The notes: generated from the letters alone by a model not told the origin. 64,000 nucleotides of DNA from Mycobacterium arosiense ATCC BAA-1401 = DSM 45069 (GCF_002086125.1 NZ_MVHG01000011.1:37891-101890), one strand, 5' to 3'. Counted from the first letter of the stretch, positions 43,430 through 52,569 are shown. Program-made: numbers and translations.

Positions 43430-46400
43430 ATGGTAGATACCGGGTGGGTTTCGTCGGGCGTGGCGACGTTGAGTCGGCCGGTCCGGGAAAGACTCCGTAA
43501 GGTCACCGCTGGTGAGGGCGTTTACAGCGATCGATTAGCCCGCGTGGCGCGGTTTAGTATCCGGCACAAGGTGCTGGTCATCGGTGCGTGGGTGGTGGCT
43601 GCCGGCGTCCTGGCCGCGGTGTTTCCGCAATTGGAAACAGTCGTAAAGCAGCAGTCGGTGAACCTCATTCCCTCTGATGCGCCGTCGCTCCAGACCGTTG
43701 AGCGGATGGGGATCGCATTCGGCGAGCAGGGGTCCAAGACGACCGTCTTTGTCGCGGTGGAGGAACCGACGGGCCTGAGTGCGCCGGTGCGTCAGCGTTA
43801 CAACGCGATGGTTTCGCGGTTACGTGCCGATTCCAAGCATGTGCGACTGGTTCAGGATCTGTTGGCCGACCCGGTTACTGCCGGTCAGGCGGTGAGCCAG
43901 GACGGCAAGGCATGGTATCTGCCGGTCGGGATAGCGGGCACGCTCGGCGATCCCCGAGCGGCCGAATCCGTCCAAGCGGTGCGCGCTATCGCCGCCAATT
44001 CGTTTAGCGGTACCTCCACGACCGTCCGCGTAACCGGCCCTCCCGCGACGTTCAGCGATCAAATTGACTCGGCTGAGCAGGATTTGATTGTCGTCTCCGT
44101 CGTGACCGCGGGGCTGATCGCGCTGATTTTGCTGGTCATCTACAGGTCATTGTTTACCGCGTTGCTGCCACTGTTGGTTATCGGCGTCAGTCTGGGGGTA
44201 GGGCGTGGAGTGCTCTCGGGGCTGGGCGAAGCGGGAATGCCGGTATCGCAATTCACCATCGCGTTCATGACGGCGATTCTGTTGGGTGCCGGCACCGATT
44301 ATTCGGTGTTTTTGATCAGCCGGTACCACGAGCAACGCCGCCAGGAGGTCTCGGCCGACCTCGCGGTGATCAATGCAACCGCCACCATCGGACGCGTGAT
44401 CCTGGCCTCCGCGGCCACTGTGGCGTTTGCATTTTTAGCCATGGTGTTTGCAAAACTGAGCGTTTTTGGCGCGCTGGGCCCAGCGTGCGCGATCGCCGTC
44501 TTCGTCGGAGTCGCGGCCACCGTGACGTTGTTCCCACCGGTTTTGGCGCTGGCCGCTCAACACGGCATCGGCGAGCCCAAAGCCGACCGCACACGCCGCT
44601 ACTGGAATTGGATCGCGGTGGCCGTAGTCCGCCGGCCCGGCCCATTGCTGGCCGCCAGCCTGGCTCTCGTGTTAGGGCTAGCGGCTGTGGCGCTGACCAT
44701 GCGCATGAGCTACGACGACCGCCAAGGCCAGCCGCCCTCGACCGCCAGCAACGAGGGTTATCACCTGCTGGACAGACACTTTCGCAAAGATATTGTCATC
44801 ACGCAGTTCATGGTCGTCGAATCACCGACCGATATGCGCACCGGTAAGGGCCTGGCCGACCTTGACGAAATGGCGTCTCGCGTGTCGCAATTGCCGGGTG
44901 TCACCAAAGTTTCCGGCGTCACCCGGCCCACCGGTGCGCGACTGGACCAGGCGCAGCTTTCTTGGCAGAACGGCCAGATCGGGACCAAGATGGCCGATGC
45001 CGTCGCCAAAGGAGACGCCCACAAGACCGATCTCACCAAACTCACCGGTGGCGCCGACCAACTCGCGGGCGGCTTGGCGCAACTTGACACTACCCTTCGC
45101 GCGGCGTTGACTCCGCTGACCGGGATCCTCAGCCAAGCCCAGTCCAGTGGGGCACAATTTCAGCGCTTTCGCCCGCTGCTGCAGCAGCTTTCGGCTACCA
45201 CACCGACCATCGACCAAGCTATCCGAAGCGGGCCCGGCTTACGCCAAGAAGCTCAACAAGCCCAGAATGCGATCGCCACCATCGACCCGTTGGTTAATGC
45301 GCTCAATACATCCCCTTGGTGTGCCACCACACCCGAGTGTGCCCAGATCCGCGACCAGGTACGGATTCTAGTGACCTTGCGCGATGGCGGCTTTTTCAAC
45401 CAGCTCGCCAACCTCGGCGACATGTACCAGCCGGGCGGCGATACGGCGGGGGGCACTATGGCAGACCTGCAGAACACGGTCACCTCGCTGAACAACGCGT
45501 TCGGAGCGCTCGGCGACCCCGCCGACATGGCCGGCAACATCCGCCGCCTCCAAAACGGCATCAGCCAGCTCGCGTCGGGCGCACAAGCCCTAGCTACTGG
45601 TGTGCACACCCTCGCCGACAGCAACATCGAAATGTTGTCCGGCATGGGTCAGATCGCCACGCAGCTACAGAATTCCGCGCGGTCTAGCGCCGGTTCGGAC
45701 AACTCTAGCGGCTTTTACCTGCCCGCTAACGCCTTCGAGAATCGCCAGTTCTCCGATGTGGCGAAGCACTTTCTGTCTGCTGACGGCAAGACCGCGCGCT
45801 TTGCCATCGAATCCAGTTACAACCCCTACAGCAGCGAAGCGATGAATCTCGCGCAGAAGATCACCCGCGTTGCTGATGCCGCACGCCCTAACACCTCGCT
45901 GGCCAACGCACGGATTTCGATGGCCGGCTTCCCCGCCGTCAATTCCGATATCCAGCGCTTGCTGTCGGCCGACTTTCACCTACTGGCTTTCGCCACGCTC
46001 GTCATCGTCGGTTTGATCCTCGTCGTTCTGCTACGCGCCTTGGTGGCCCCGCTCTATCTGCTCGGTACAGTGGTACTCAACTACGGGGCCGCACTGGGCA
46101 TCGGCACACTCGTCTTCCAATACGGCCTAGGCAAGGAAATCGCATGGCCCGTACCGCTTTTAGCGTTCATCATCTTGGTCGCGGTGGGCGCCGATTACAA
46201 CATGCTGCTAATCTCGCGGTTACGCGAGGAATCTGCTCACAACGTTCGCGTCGGCGTGCTGCGCACGGTCGCGAACACCGGCTCAGTCATCACTTCGGCC
46301 GGGCTTATCTTCGCGGCCAGCATGTTCGGCCTTATGGTCGGTTCGGTCGCGATCATGATCCAAGCCGGACTCATCATCGGCTGCGGCCTACTCTTGGACA

Positions 46401-46507
46401 CCTTCGTGGTCCGCACTCTCACGGTTCCCGCGATCGCCACATTGCTCGGTGAGGTCAGCTGGTGGCCTCAACGGAAGTCCTTGGCCCCACGCGGTAGAGC
46501 ACGCTGA
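43430..46507 (+). CDS. MmpL-family RND transporter
   Basis: A 1025-aa MMPL/RND membrane protein: TM1 at about 48-66 (VLVIGAWVVAAGVLAAVF), a first periplasmic loop (VNLIPSDAPSLQTVERM), TM2-6 with GAGTDYSVFLISRY, a large second loop of about 400 residues with two Cys (WCATTPECAQ), and TM7-12 with VGADYNMLLISRLREE, the paired motifs of the proton relay region. It likely exports a lipid or drug. It starts 32 bp after a TetR-like operator. A thioesterase and a hydrolase follow on the same strand, suggesting a lipidic substrate. Confidence 0.88.
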   Translation: MVDTGWVSSGVATLSRPVRERLRKVTAGEGVYSDRLARVARFSIRHKVLVIGAWVVAAGVLAAVFPQLETVVKQQSVNLIPSDAPSLQTVERMGIAFGEQGSKTTVFVAVEEPTGLSAPVRQRYNAMVSRLRADSKHVRLVQDLLADPVTAGQAVSQDGKAWYLPVGIAGTLGDPRAAESVQAVRAIAANSFSGTSTTVRVTGPPATFSDQIDSAEQDLIVVSVVTAGLIALILLVIYRSLFTALLPLLVIGVSLGVGRGVLSGLGEAGMPVSQFTIAFMTAILLGAGTDYSVFLISRYHEQRRQEVSADLAVINATATIGRVILASAATVAFAFLAMVFAKLSVFGALGPACAIAVFVGVAATVTLFPPVLALAAQHGIGEPKADRTRRYWNWIAVAVVRRPGPLLAASLALVLGLAAVALTMRMSYDDRQGQPPSTASNEGYHLLDRHFRKDIVITQFMVVESPTDMRTGKGLADLDEMASRVSQLPGVTKVSGVTRPTGARLDQAQLSWQNGQIGTKMADAVAKGDAHKTDLTKLTGGADQLAGGLAQLDTTLRAALTPLTGILSQAQSSGAQFQRFRPLLQQLSATTPTIDQAIRSGPGLRQEAQQAQNAIATIDPLVNALNTSPWCATTPECAQIRDQVRILVTLRDGGFFNQLANLGDMYQPGGDTAGGTMADLQNTVTSLNNAFGALGDPADMAGNIRRLQNGISQLASGAQALATGVHTLADSNIEMLSGMGQIATQLQNSARSSAGSDNSSGFYLPANAFENRQFSDVAKHFLSADGKTARFAIESSYNPYSSEAMNLAQKITRVADAARPNTSLANARISMAGFPAVNSDIQRLLSADFHLLAFATLVIVGLILVVLLRALVAPLYLLGTVVLNYGAALGIGTLVFQYGLGKEIAWPVPLLAFIILVAVGADYNMLLISRLREESAHNVRVGVLRTVANTGSVITSAGLIFAASMFGLMVGSVAIMIQAGLIIGCGLLLDTFVVRTLTVPAIATLLGEVSWWPQRKSLAPRGRAR

Positions 46508-46538
46508 CGATGACCTGTCACCCAAGGGACTGCATAGC

Positions 46539-46988
46539 GTGACCGGCGTGGACTTCGTCCGGTTCGACGAGCGAATCGCCGAGCAGATGCTCGGTGCGGC
46601 GGCGACTGCGGGTGGGCTGTCGACCTACCTGAACTTGCGCCATACCCAGCTAACCGCGGGACGATTAGTTGCCGAAATGGATGCCCGCGAGGACCTGCTT
46701 ACACCGTTTGGGAATCTCCACGGCGGTTGTCTGTCCGCCATGGTTGACCACTGCCTCGGGGTGGTGTTCTATCCGGTCATGCCTGCAGGATGTTGGGTCG
46801 CCACAACAGAATTCAAGGTGAATTTGGTTCGACCTGTCTCGGGCGGAGTGTGCGTCGCCGTCGCTAACATCATTTCGTTGGGCAAGCGCAGCGGTGTAGC
46901 ACGTATCGATATCACCAACAGCGGGATGCTTGTGTGCGCCGCTCAAGGCACCATTACCGTCATGCCGCCGAAAGAAACCAGGCAATGA
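46539..46988 (+). CDS. PaaI-type hotdog thioesterase
   Basis: A 149-aa hotdog protein from GTG 46539 (AAGGGA about 9 nt upstream). The motif LLTPFGNLHGGCLSAMVDHCLG fits the HGG(x)hotdog helix of PaaI-like acyl-CoA thioesterases, followed by TTEFKVNLVRPV. It starts 31 bp after mmpL and is probably cotranscribed. It may release or edit an acyl-CoA linked to the transported lipid. Confidence 0.75.
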   Translation: MTGVDFVRFDERIAEQMLGAAATAGGLSTYLNLRHTQLTAGRLVAEMDAREDLLTPFGNLHGGCLSAMVDHCLGVVFYPVMPAGCWVATTEFKVNLVRPVSGGVCVAVANIISLGKRSGVARIDITNSGMLVCAAQGTITVMPPKETRQ

Positions 46989-47044
46989 CTAAGGCCGTAC
47001 ATGCCTCTCATTAGGGGGCGTTCCGCCCGAGGGAAACGAACTAC

Positions 47045-47938
47045 ATGACCATTACTCAGGAGCGCATCCGCACGCGCGACGGCATCACCCTCGTGGCGGA
47101 TTGTTACACGCACGCCACGACTGGTCCTGTGGTGTTGCTCCTCCATGGCGGCGGCCAAAACCGCCACGCCTGGGCCACCAGCGCGCGTCGCCTCCACGCC
47201 CATGGCTACACCGTCATCGCGTACGACACCCGCGGCCATGGCGACAGCGACTGGGACCCAAGCGGACAGTACGACGTCGAAAAGTTCGTATCCGATCTGC
47301 TCTCGGTACGAGACCACGTCAGCCCCGACGGTCCCCCCGCCGTCGTTGGCGCGTCGCTGGGCGGGCTGATCATCCTCGCTACCCACCAGCTGGCCTCACC
47401 CGACCTCTGGGCAGCCGTTGTCCTGGTCGACATCACCCCGCGAATGGAATTTGATGGGGCCCATCGCATCGTGTCATTTATGGCCGCACACCCCGACGGA
47501 TTCCGCACGCTCGGTGATGCCGCCGATGTCATCGCCGAATACAACCCACGCCGCGCGCGACCCGAAAATCTCGATGGCCTGCACAAAGTTCTGCGCCAAC
47601 GGAGCGACGGCCGATGGATCTGGCGCTGGGACCCCGCCTTCATCAGCTCCAACTTCGATGTCCTGCAAGGCAATCTCATGACCGGAAGCGAGGCATTCGA
47701 CACCATCAGCGGATTTCTCGCCGAAGGAGCACGTCGAATCACGGCCCCAACGCTGCTCGTGCGCGGCGCACTTTCAGACGTCGTCTCCCAGGACACCGTC
47801 AACGAATTCCTCCAGCTCGTCCCGCACGCCGAAGCGACGGACGTCACCGGGACCGGTCATATGGTTGCCGGCGACAACAACGACGCGTTCACCGGCGCTG
47901 TCACCGACTTCCTCGACCGCACAATGGGGATGGCATGA
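47045..47938 (+). CDS. Alpha/beta hydrolase
   Basis: A 297-aa alpha/beta hydrolase: oxyanion LLLHGGGQNRHAW, DTRGHGDSD, nucleophile elbow GASLGG (Ser104), a cap region, and a late His in TGTGHMVAG. The fold is complete. In the mmpL operon context it may hydrolyse an ester in the same pathway. The substrate is unknown. Confidence 0.8.
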   Translation: MTITQERIRTRDGITLVADCYTHATTGPVVLLLHGGGQNRHAWATSARRLHAHGYTVIAYDTRGHGDSDWDPSGQYDVEKFVSDLLSVRDHVSPDGPPAVVGASLGGLIILATHQLASPDLWAAVVLVDITPRMEFDGAHRIVSFMAAHPDGFRTLGDAADVIAEYNPRRARPENLDGLHKVLRQRSDGRWIWRWDPAFISSNFDVLQGNLMTGSEAFDTISGFLAEGARRITAPTLLVRGALSDVVSQDTVNEFLQLVPHAEATDVTGTGHMVAGDNNDAFTGAVTDFLDRTMGMA

Positions 47939-48054
47939 GGATCCAAGCGTTGGACGCGACCCGCACTGCTATTGATCCTCGTTGAATTCGACGAATCCGG
48001 CCGCCATTACGACTAAGAGCCCTAGATGGTTCCCTACGTCCTGCATGTAGCGAA

Positions 48055-48477
48055 TTACGTATTATCCGAGTCGTCCTCTTCGGCAGAAAGGTCGTGCCGA
48101 ACCGCTCGGACTCGGCCCCGAGGCAGACACGCCATGTAGCCGTGCCGTTTGCCATAGAGTTCCCACGCGGTCGCTGCCGCGTCTGGGGGGACATCGATGC
48201 GGTGTCCACCGGAGAACCCGAGATGGAGCGACCCGTCATCATCGAACCAGGCCCGCGTGCATACCGCTCCGGCCAGGTCCAACAACGTCCGCTCTTCAGG
48301 CGAAAGGTGGGCAGGGTCGATCAACACCTCTTCCTCGGGCCAGGCTCCTACTGCAGGAAGCGTCAACCGCATCGGCCGGGAGATTACGAGCTCGCTGTAA
48401 TCGTCGAGGTCGAGTACCAGGCCTTCTTTCAGTGAGACTCGCTGGACAGTGCACTGCTCGATCCATTGTGTGTGCAT
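48055..48477 (-). CDS. DUF6188-like protein
   Basis: A 140-aa protein from ATG 48477 with the pattern of DUF6188: LVLDLDDYSELVISRPMRL, LLDLAGAVCTRAWFDDDGSLHLGFSGG, then WELYGKRHGYMACLPRG. Function unknown. A 23-bp palindrome (48522-48544) stands upstream. It ends in a region convergent with the hydrolase gene. Confidence 0.65.
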   Translation of the reverse strand: MHTQWIEQCTVQRVSLKEGLVLDLDDYSELVISRPMRLTLPAVGAWPEEEVLIDPAHLSPEERTLLDLAGAVCTRAWFDDDGSLHLGFSGGHRIDVPPDAAATAWELYGKRHGYMACLPRGRVRAVRHDLSAEEDDSDNT

Positions 48478-48521
48478 AGCCGCTCCCTTCGACACGTCAG
48501 CGGAGCCACACTTATAATACT

Positions 48522-48544
48522 GATCGTATCGCAGCGATACGATC
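48522..48544. promoter_or_regulatory. Palindromic operator before the DUF6188 gene
   Basis: GATCGTATCG (48522-48531), CAG, CGATACGATC (48535-48544), perfect 10-bp arms; followed at 48545 by GGTATCGC. The GTATCG/CGATAC core equals that of the 42723-42755 operator, so one TetR protein may control both promoters. Confidence 0.55.
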
Positions 48545-48551
48545 GGTATCG

Positions 48552-49136
48552 CTATAGGTTGCCAGCACCCTCCCATGCATCCAGAACACGCCGTGTAGCT
48601 CTGTTGATGCACTTGCGTGTCTGCTCCGCTGTCGCCCGGCCGCCGACGAAGGCCATCAGGTTGGCCAGCCAGATATCAGCGATGAGGCTGGCAATCTGTC
48701 GCTCGTAGATTCCTTCCGTGCCGCCACTGAGTGCCCGTGCCAGCATGCTTTCGATCAGGTCGGCGGCATGTTGCGCCCCCAGAGCTTCATCGGTGTCAGC
48801 AATAATGAATGCGCGCATCACGGCCTCGGTGAGCTTCGCATTTTGCTGCCATTCGTCGTGAAGTCGGCGAGTCAAGGATTCCACTCGCCGAATCGGGGAT
48901 GCCGCACACGTGCTCCAGTCGCGTTCTTGATCCAGCCGCACAAATTCACGGGCGAGTAGCGTCACCAACAGGTGGGTCTTCGACGTGAAATGGTCACACA
49001 CCGACCCGACCGTGACGCCGGCCTGCTTGGCGACCGATTTGAAGTGGACCGCCTTGAAGCCGCCCAACGTTGCGACCACCTGGGTGGCATCGAGGATTGC
49101 TGCGTTGCTCGCGGTGTGCCTCCCAGGGCGTGACAT
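48552..49136 (-). CDS. TetR-family regulator
   Basis: A 194-aa TetR protein starting MSRPGRHTASNAAILDATQV, HTH in KSVAKQAGVTVGSVCDHFTSK, helical C-terminal domain. The start at 49136 is preferred; an upstream extension to 49385 has no family similarity. It is divergent from the third tetR gene, and the DUF6188 gene lies downstream on the same strand. Confidence 0.75.
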   Translation of the reverse strand: MSRPGRHTASNAAILDATQVVATLGGFKAVHFKSVAKQAGVTVGSVCDHFTSKTHLLVTLLAREFVRLDQERDWSTCAASPIRRVESLTRRLHDEWQQNAKLTEAVMRAFIIADTDEALGAQHAADLIESMLARALSGGTEGIYERQIASLIADIWLANLMAFVGGRATAEQTRKCINRATRRVLDAWEGAGNL

Positions 49137-49408
49137 CGCGGCCTCTGACTCAGCCAACAAGACACACACACCTCTCCTCGAGGATGGACCTAGCAACCTG
49201 AGGCTTGCGACGTGCCATTTTCCAGTGGAACGCCGGCAACCGGGACAGCGCCGTGAACGGCAGGCGCGAGCGCACTGTCTGGCGAGGGATTTAGCGGGCG
49301 CCTGGGGCCGCGGCTGCTCGCGAATATTCGTGGGGCAGCCGCTATTTCCCATGCAATCCGCGTCACCTGCCACGGTCCCCGACATCGCGACACCAGCAAT
49401 AGATCCCC

Positions 49409-49447
49409 TAGTACTGTTGGTTTCGCTACGCTACTGTTCGTACAGTA
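49409..49447. promoter_or_regulatory. Operator-like repeats between divergent tetR genes
   Basis: TAGTACTGTTG at 49409-49419 (also before mmpL at 43381-43391) and the inverted repeat TACTGT (49432-49437) / ACAGTA (49442-49447) with a 4-nt centre. Likely the binding region of the TetR protein that starts at 49492. Confidence 0.45.
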
Positions 49448-49491
49448 ACTCAGGAAGCAGCCTGGAATGTCGGATTGACGAAGGCGATGTC

Positions 49492-50091
49492 ATGCCCTCC
49501 GCAAATACTGGCTCGTTAAGGGACCGGCGCCGCGCCGAGCTGTTCTCGCAGATCCAGGGCACCGCACACCAACTTTTTGCCGAACGTGGATTTGCTGCCG
49601 TGACCACCGAGGACATCGCTGCCGCTGCGGGGATATCCATCAGTACTTACTTCCGCTACGCGCCTACGAAGGAAGATTTGCTAATCGCGCCGTTGCGGCA
49701 AACGGTCGCCGAAATCGTTGCGGCCTACGGCGCTCAGCCATCGGACCAATCGGCAGCCGACGCGCTGATCGCGTTGTTTGCCGAAACCGCCTGGGACAAA
49801 ACCAATCCGAACCCGCACTACTGGCAACAAGCCATGCTGACCGCCCCCCACCTACTGAGCGAACCGGCGCTGATCAGCGACAACGATGACCGCAAGTTCA
49901 TCGAGCTCGTCGCTACAAGGATGGGCATCGATGCGGGATCCGACATCCGTCCCTCGCTGCTGGTCCACACGGGGTTGGCCACCGCACAATTCATACTTCG
50001 GCGCTGGCTGAGCGCAGACATTAAGACACATCCACCGCTGCACGTTCAGTTGGAACAGGCCTTGAGAATTACGCTGGCAGGATTCGACTAG
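49492..50091 (+). CDS. TetR-family regulator
   Basis: A 199-aa TetR protein: SQIQGTAHQLFAERGFAAVT, HTH EDIAAAAGISISTYFRYAPT, then a typical C-terminal domain. The ATG at 49492 follows GAAGG. The stop TAG is part of the 9-mer TCGACTAGG that may mark the right edge of the insertion. Confidence 0.75.
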   Translation: MPSANTGSLRDRRRAELFSQIQGTAHQLFAERGFAAVTTEDIAAAAGISISTYFRYAPTKEDLLIAPLRQTVAEIVAAYGAQPSDQSAADALIALFAETAWDKTNPNPHYWQQAMLTAPHLLSEPALISDNDDRKFIELVATRMGIDAGSDIRPSLLVHTGLATAQFILRRWLSADIKTHPPLHVQLEQALRITLAGFD

Positions 50092-50092
50092 G

Positions 50093-50305
50093 GCAGACTA
50101 CTTTGAACCCCGGGGCATACGGTTGGCCAGGCAGACGGAATCTGATCCCGTCACAATCTTTGCCTGGGGCCCCACGGACACCGCTCGCCACGACCGCCCG
50201 CAGGGCGGCAACCAACTAGCCCAGCGACCCAACACGCTCACCCGATTAAACGAACCCAGCAAAGCCATAATCGCGATTAAAGAGCGCGACGTATCGCTAG
50301 TGTGA
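50093..50305 (+). pseudogene. Possible 3' remnant of a disrupted gene
   Basis: A frame open from the insertion boundary to a TAG/TGA region at 50305 reads YFEPRGIRLARQTESDPVTI, then FAWGPTDTARHDRPQGG and ends RDVSLV. It has protein-like composition but no good start. It could be the 3' end of the gene truncated at 35972. Removing the interval at the 9-mer does not restore this frame directly, so extra loss or change would be needed. Confidence 0.3.
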
Positions 50306-50326
50306 ACGCTATGCCGAGCGCAATCG

Positions 50327-50944
50327 ATGACACCCTTACCACCTGCGCCAACACGCACAATGAATAGGGAACTGCCCCCGGCGCGCGACTTCCTGGTCTC
50401 AGGCGGGTTCGGTGGCGCGGCAGCACTAGTCGCCGTACTCATCTTGGCCCTGATCGCGGTGGTGGCGCTGCGCCAGGCTGCCAAAAGGTTCCGCCTGCTA
50501 TCCGAACAGCGGGAACGCCACCACCAGGAGCTTCGGGACGACGAACGGCACGCGGCGGCGATCAAGGAATGCCGTGAGCGCCTGGCGTGGGTCGTGGACA
50601 AAGGCAGCATGGAGCCGGCCGCGGCCGCGGATGCCACCGTGGGATTCGGGCCAGAGCTGGCGCTGACGGTTCTACAAGGCCTGCTCAGTGAGGCACGCCA
50701 GCTCGAAGACGCCACCTTGGCGGCCGCCGCAGCGGTGCAGCTCAAGCAATTCTCGCGGGTGCTGGCTCAACAAGGCAGCGCACTGCTGGCAACCGCCGAC
50801 GCCGCGGCACCCGCGGCCGCCACTGGCGCTGACGAACCATCCAGCCCTGAGCCGGATCACCCACCGCTTGAGGTTGCCGCAGATGAAACGCCCAGCGCTT
50901 CACGCCAGCAGGCCAGCACGGGCGGCAGAAGGCGGCGCCGATGA
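50327..50944 (+). CDS. Single-pass membrane coiled-coil protein
   Basis: A 205-aa protein with an N-terminal membrane segment (GFGGAAALVAVLILALIAVVAL) followed by a charged helical region (RLLSEQRERHHQELRDDERHAA) and a disordered Pro/Glu-rich, Arg-ending tail. Start 50327, or Met12 at 50360. The stop overlaps the start of the following coiled-coil gene (ATGA at 50941), so the two proteins may work together. Confidence 0.55.
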   Translation: MTPLPPAPTRTMNRELPPARDFLVSGGFGGAAALVAVLILALIAVVALRQAAKRFRLLSEQRERHHQELRDDERHAAAIKECRERLAWVVDKGSMEPAAAADATVGFGPELALTVLQGLLSEARQLEDATLAAAAAVQLKQFSRVLAQQGSALLATADAAAPAAATGADEPSSPEPDHPPLEVAADETPSASRQQASTGGRRRRR

Positions 50945-52428
50945 CCACGTTGCAGCAACACATCGAGGACCTCGATATCGAGGAGTGGGCCGCGTTGACC
51001 AAACGCGCTGCCATGGCCGCGGTGGCCGCCGCTGAACAGCTCGGGATACCCGCGTCCGAAGAGCTCGCCAGGGTCGCGGCGATGAGTGAACGTGAGCTCG
51101 TCGACCACCGCAACCGCTTCGGCTCGAGCCCCAAGCGCCTGTCCCCGCTGATGCGGCTCGTCCAAGCAGACCAGCTACGCGTCTCGGCCGAGCGTCAGGC
51201 CCGCCAAGCCGAGCAGGACAAGCAGGATGCTGATGCGGCCGCGCAGATGGCCCGAGATGAAGCTGCGCAGTCCGCCCGTGTGGCTCAGGACGCCCGGGAA
51301 CGCGTGCGCGCAATCCAAGCTGAGGCCGCACGCAAGGACGCAGAGCGCGCCGATCAACGGCTGGGCGAACAGCAGGCCTTGCAGCAGTTGCGCGGCGAAC
51401 TCGAACAAGCACACGCCGACCACGCCAGCGAATTAGCCGCAGCACACGAACGGACCCGCGCCGCAGAAGCACGCGCACAACAACGCGCTACCGAACGCGC
51501 CACCGAACGCGCGAGCACCCAACAAGCCCTCGAGGAGCTCCGCGGCCAACTCGAGCAGGCACACGCCGACCACGCCAGCGAACTGGCCGCAGCACACGAA
51601 CGGACCCGCGCCGCAGAAGCACGCGCACAACAACGCGCCACCGAACGCGCCACCGAACGCGCAAGCACCCAACAAGCCCTCGAGGAGCTCCGCGGCCAAC
51701 TCGAACGTGCCCAGGCCGACCACGCCACGGAGTTGGCCGCAGCACGCGGTCAGGCCGAGGGGCAGGTAGCGGCGGCCCGCCAAGCCGCTGATGAGCGGAT
51801 CGCGCAGGCGCTCGCGGACGCCGAGGCTGCGACAGCTCAGGCGCAGGCAGACGTTGAGCGCATCGGCGCGGAGGCGGAGTCGCGGGTGGCCGCGGCGCAT
51901 GAGCATGCCGAGCGGCAGGTCGCGGCGGCCCGCCAAGCCGCCGACGAACGAGTCGCGCGGGCACGAGCGGACGCCCAGGCGGCTGTTCTCGCGGAACCGG
52001 GACAGCTGGGGCTTGCCTTGAGCGTCCCTATTCCGACAGCGGAGCTGCGGGCGCACACAGGGCCGATCGAAGAGGCGTTGGCCGCGGTCCGCGAGATCGA
52101 CTATCTGCTCGAAGCCGGTGTGGCCGACCAGCAAGCGCGTCAACCGTGGGACATTGAGCGAGTGCGCGTCTTGGTGCACACAGTCGCGCAGCAAGCCTGG
52201 GATTTGGCTCAGCAGTTGCGCGGTCTGCCGGCGCGGTACAGCGCTGCACCGCAGGTGCAGGCCGCCGACAGCTACGCCAGCGCTGCAGCCAGTGTCTATA
52301 GCGCGTTCCTGCAGCGCATTGCTGCCGCTAACGAGCGCCTGGCCAGCCGCGGTGACAGCCGTGATTCCGATGTCGTGGACGTGGTCGCTGCCATGTTGGA
52401 CGACCACCCGTGGCGAACCGCCGGCTAA
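50941..52428 (+). CDS. Large coiled-coil protein with 50-residue repeats
   Basis: A 495-aa Ala/Glu/Gln/Arg-rich protein. Residues about 145-270 are two and a half copies of a 50-residue unit (starting QALEELRGQLEQAHADHASE). The remaining central part is heptad-like (ERQVAAARQAADERVARARA), followed by a compact C-terminal helical domain (from about 360). It probably forms a long fibre or scaffold. It is coupled to the membrane protein before it and lies convergent with the esx genes across a hairpin. Confidence 0.6.
   Translation: MTTLQQHIEDLDIEEWAALTKRAAMAAVAAAEQLGIPASEELARVAAMSERELVDHRNRFGSSPKRLSPLMRLVQADQLRVSAERQARQAEQDKQDADAAAQMARDEAAQSARVAQDARERVRAIQAEAARKDAERADQRLGEQQALQQLRGELEQAHADHASELAAAHERTRAAEARAQQRATERATERASTQQALEELRGQLEQAHADHASELAAAHERTRAAEARAQQRATERATERASTQQALEELRGQLERAQADHATELAAARGQAEGQVAAARQAADERIAQALADAEAATAQAQADVERIGAEAESRVAAAHEHAERQVAAARQAADERVARARADAQAAVLAEPGQLGLALSVPIPTAELRAHTGPIEEALAAVREIDYLLEAGVADQQARQPWDIERVRVLVHTVAQQAWDLAQQLRGLPARYSAAPQVQAADSYASAAASVYSAFLQRIAAANERLASRGDSRDSDVVDVVAAMLDDHPWRTAG
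51373..51750 (+). repeat. 150-bp in-frame tandem repeat
   Basis: Copy 1 51373-51522, copy 2 51523-51672, partial copy 3 from 51673 to about 51750. Copies 1 and 2 are nearly identical in DNA; copy 3 is more diverged. Each encodes 50 residues. Multiples of three keep the frame, so copy number can vary without breaking the gene. Confidence 0.85.
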
Positions 52429-52502
52429 CAGGTCGTAGCGGGAGCCGCCTTCAGCAACGAGCTGCCCACGTGGGCGAGCAGTCGCCGGCGCCGCATAACA
52501 CG

Positions 52503-52543
52503 CAGGTGGGGCGGCCACCTTGTATCGGTGACCGCCCCACCTG
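52503..52543. terminator. Bidirectional hairpin between convergent operons
   Basis: CAGGTGGGGCGG (52503-52514) pairs perfectly with CCGCCCCACCTG (52532-52543), 12-bp GC-rich stem with a 17-nt loop, between the stop of the coiled-coil gene (52428) and the stop of the esxH-like gene (52570). No long T run is present, as is common in mycobacterial terminators. Confidence 0.65.
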
Positions 52544-52569
52544 TCTGTGTTGGAGCTAGTTGCGCCGGG

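Larger units (their letters stand above)
35972..50092 (+). mobile_element. Probable 14-kb insertion with recombinase trio and efflux cargo
   Basis: Bounded by the 9-bp direct repeat TCGACTAGG at 35972-35980 and 50084-50092. The left end truncates the gene after eccE. Content: a recombinase trio plus accessory gene (36010-41928) and a TetR/MmpL/thioesterase/hydrolase/TetR cargo (41953-50091). The recombinase part (36010-41928) is secure. The right boundary is tentative, because the repeat also forms the stop codon of the last tetR gene; the mobile part could end near 41930. Confidence 0.45.

Noticed and set aside
48985..49491. N-terminal extension of the third TetR protein
   Set aside because: TetR similarity begins after 49492, and the extension would run through the neighbouring divergent tetR gene and the operator region.
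50098..50745. Minus-strand open frame of 215 aa
   Set aside because: Ser/Arg-rich shadow of the plus-strand membrane coiled-coil gene.
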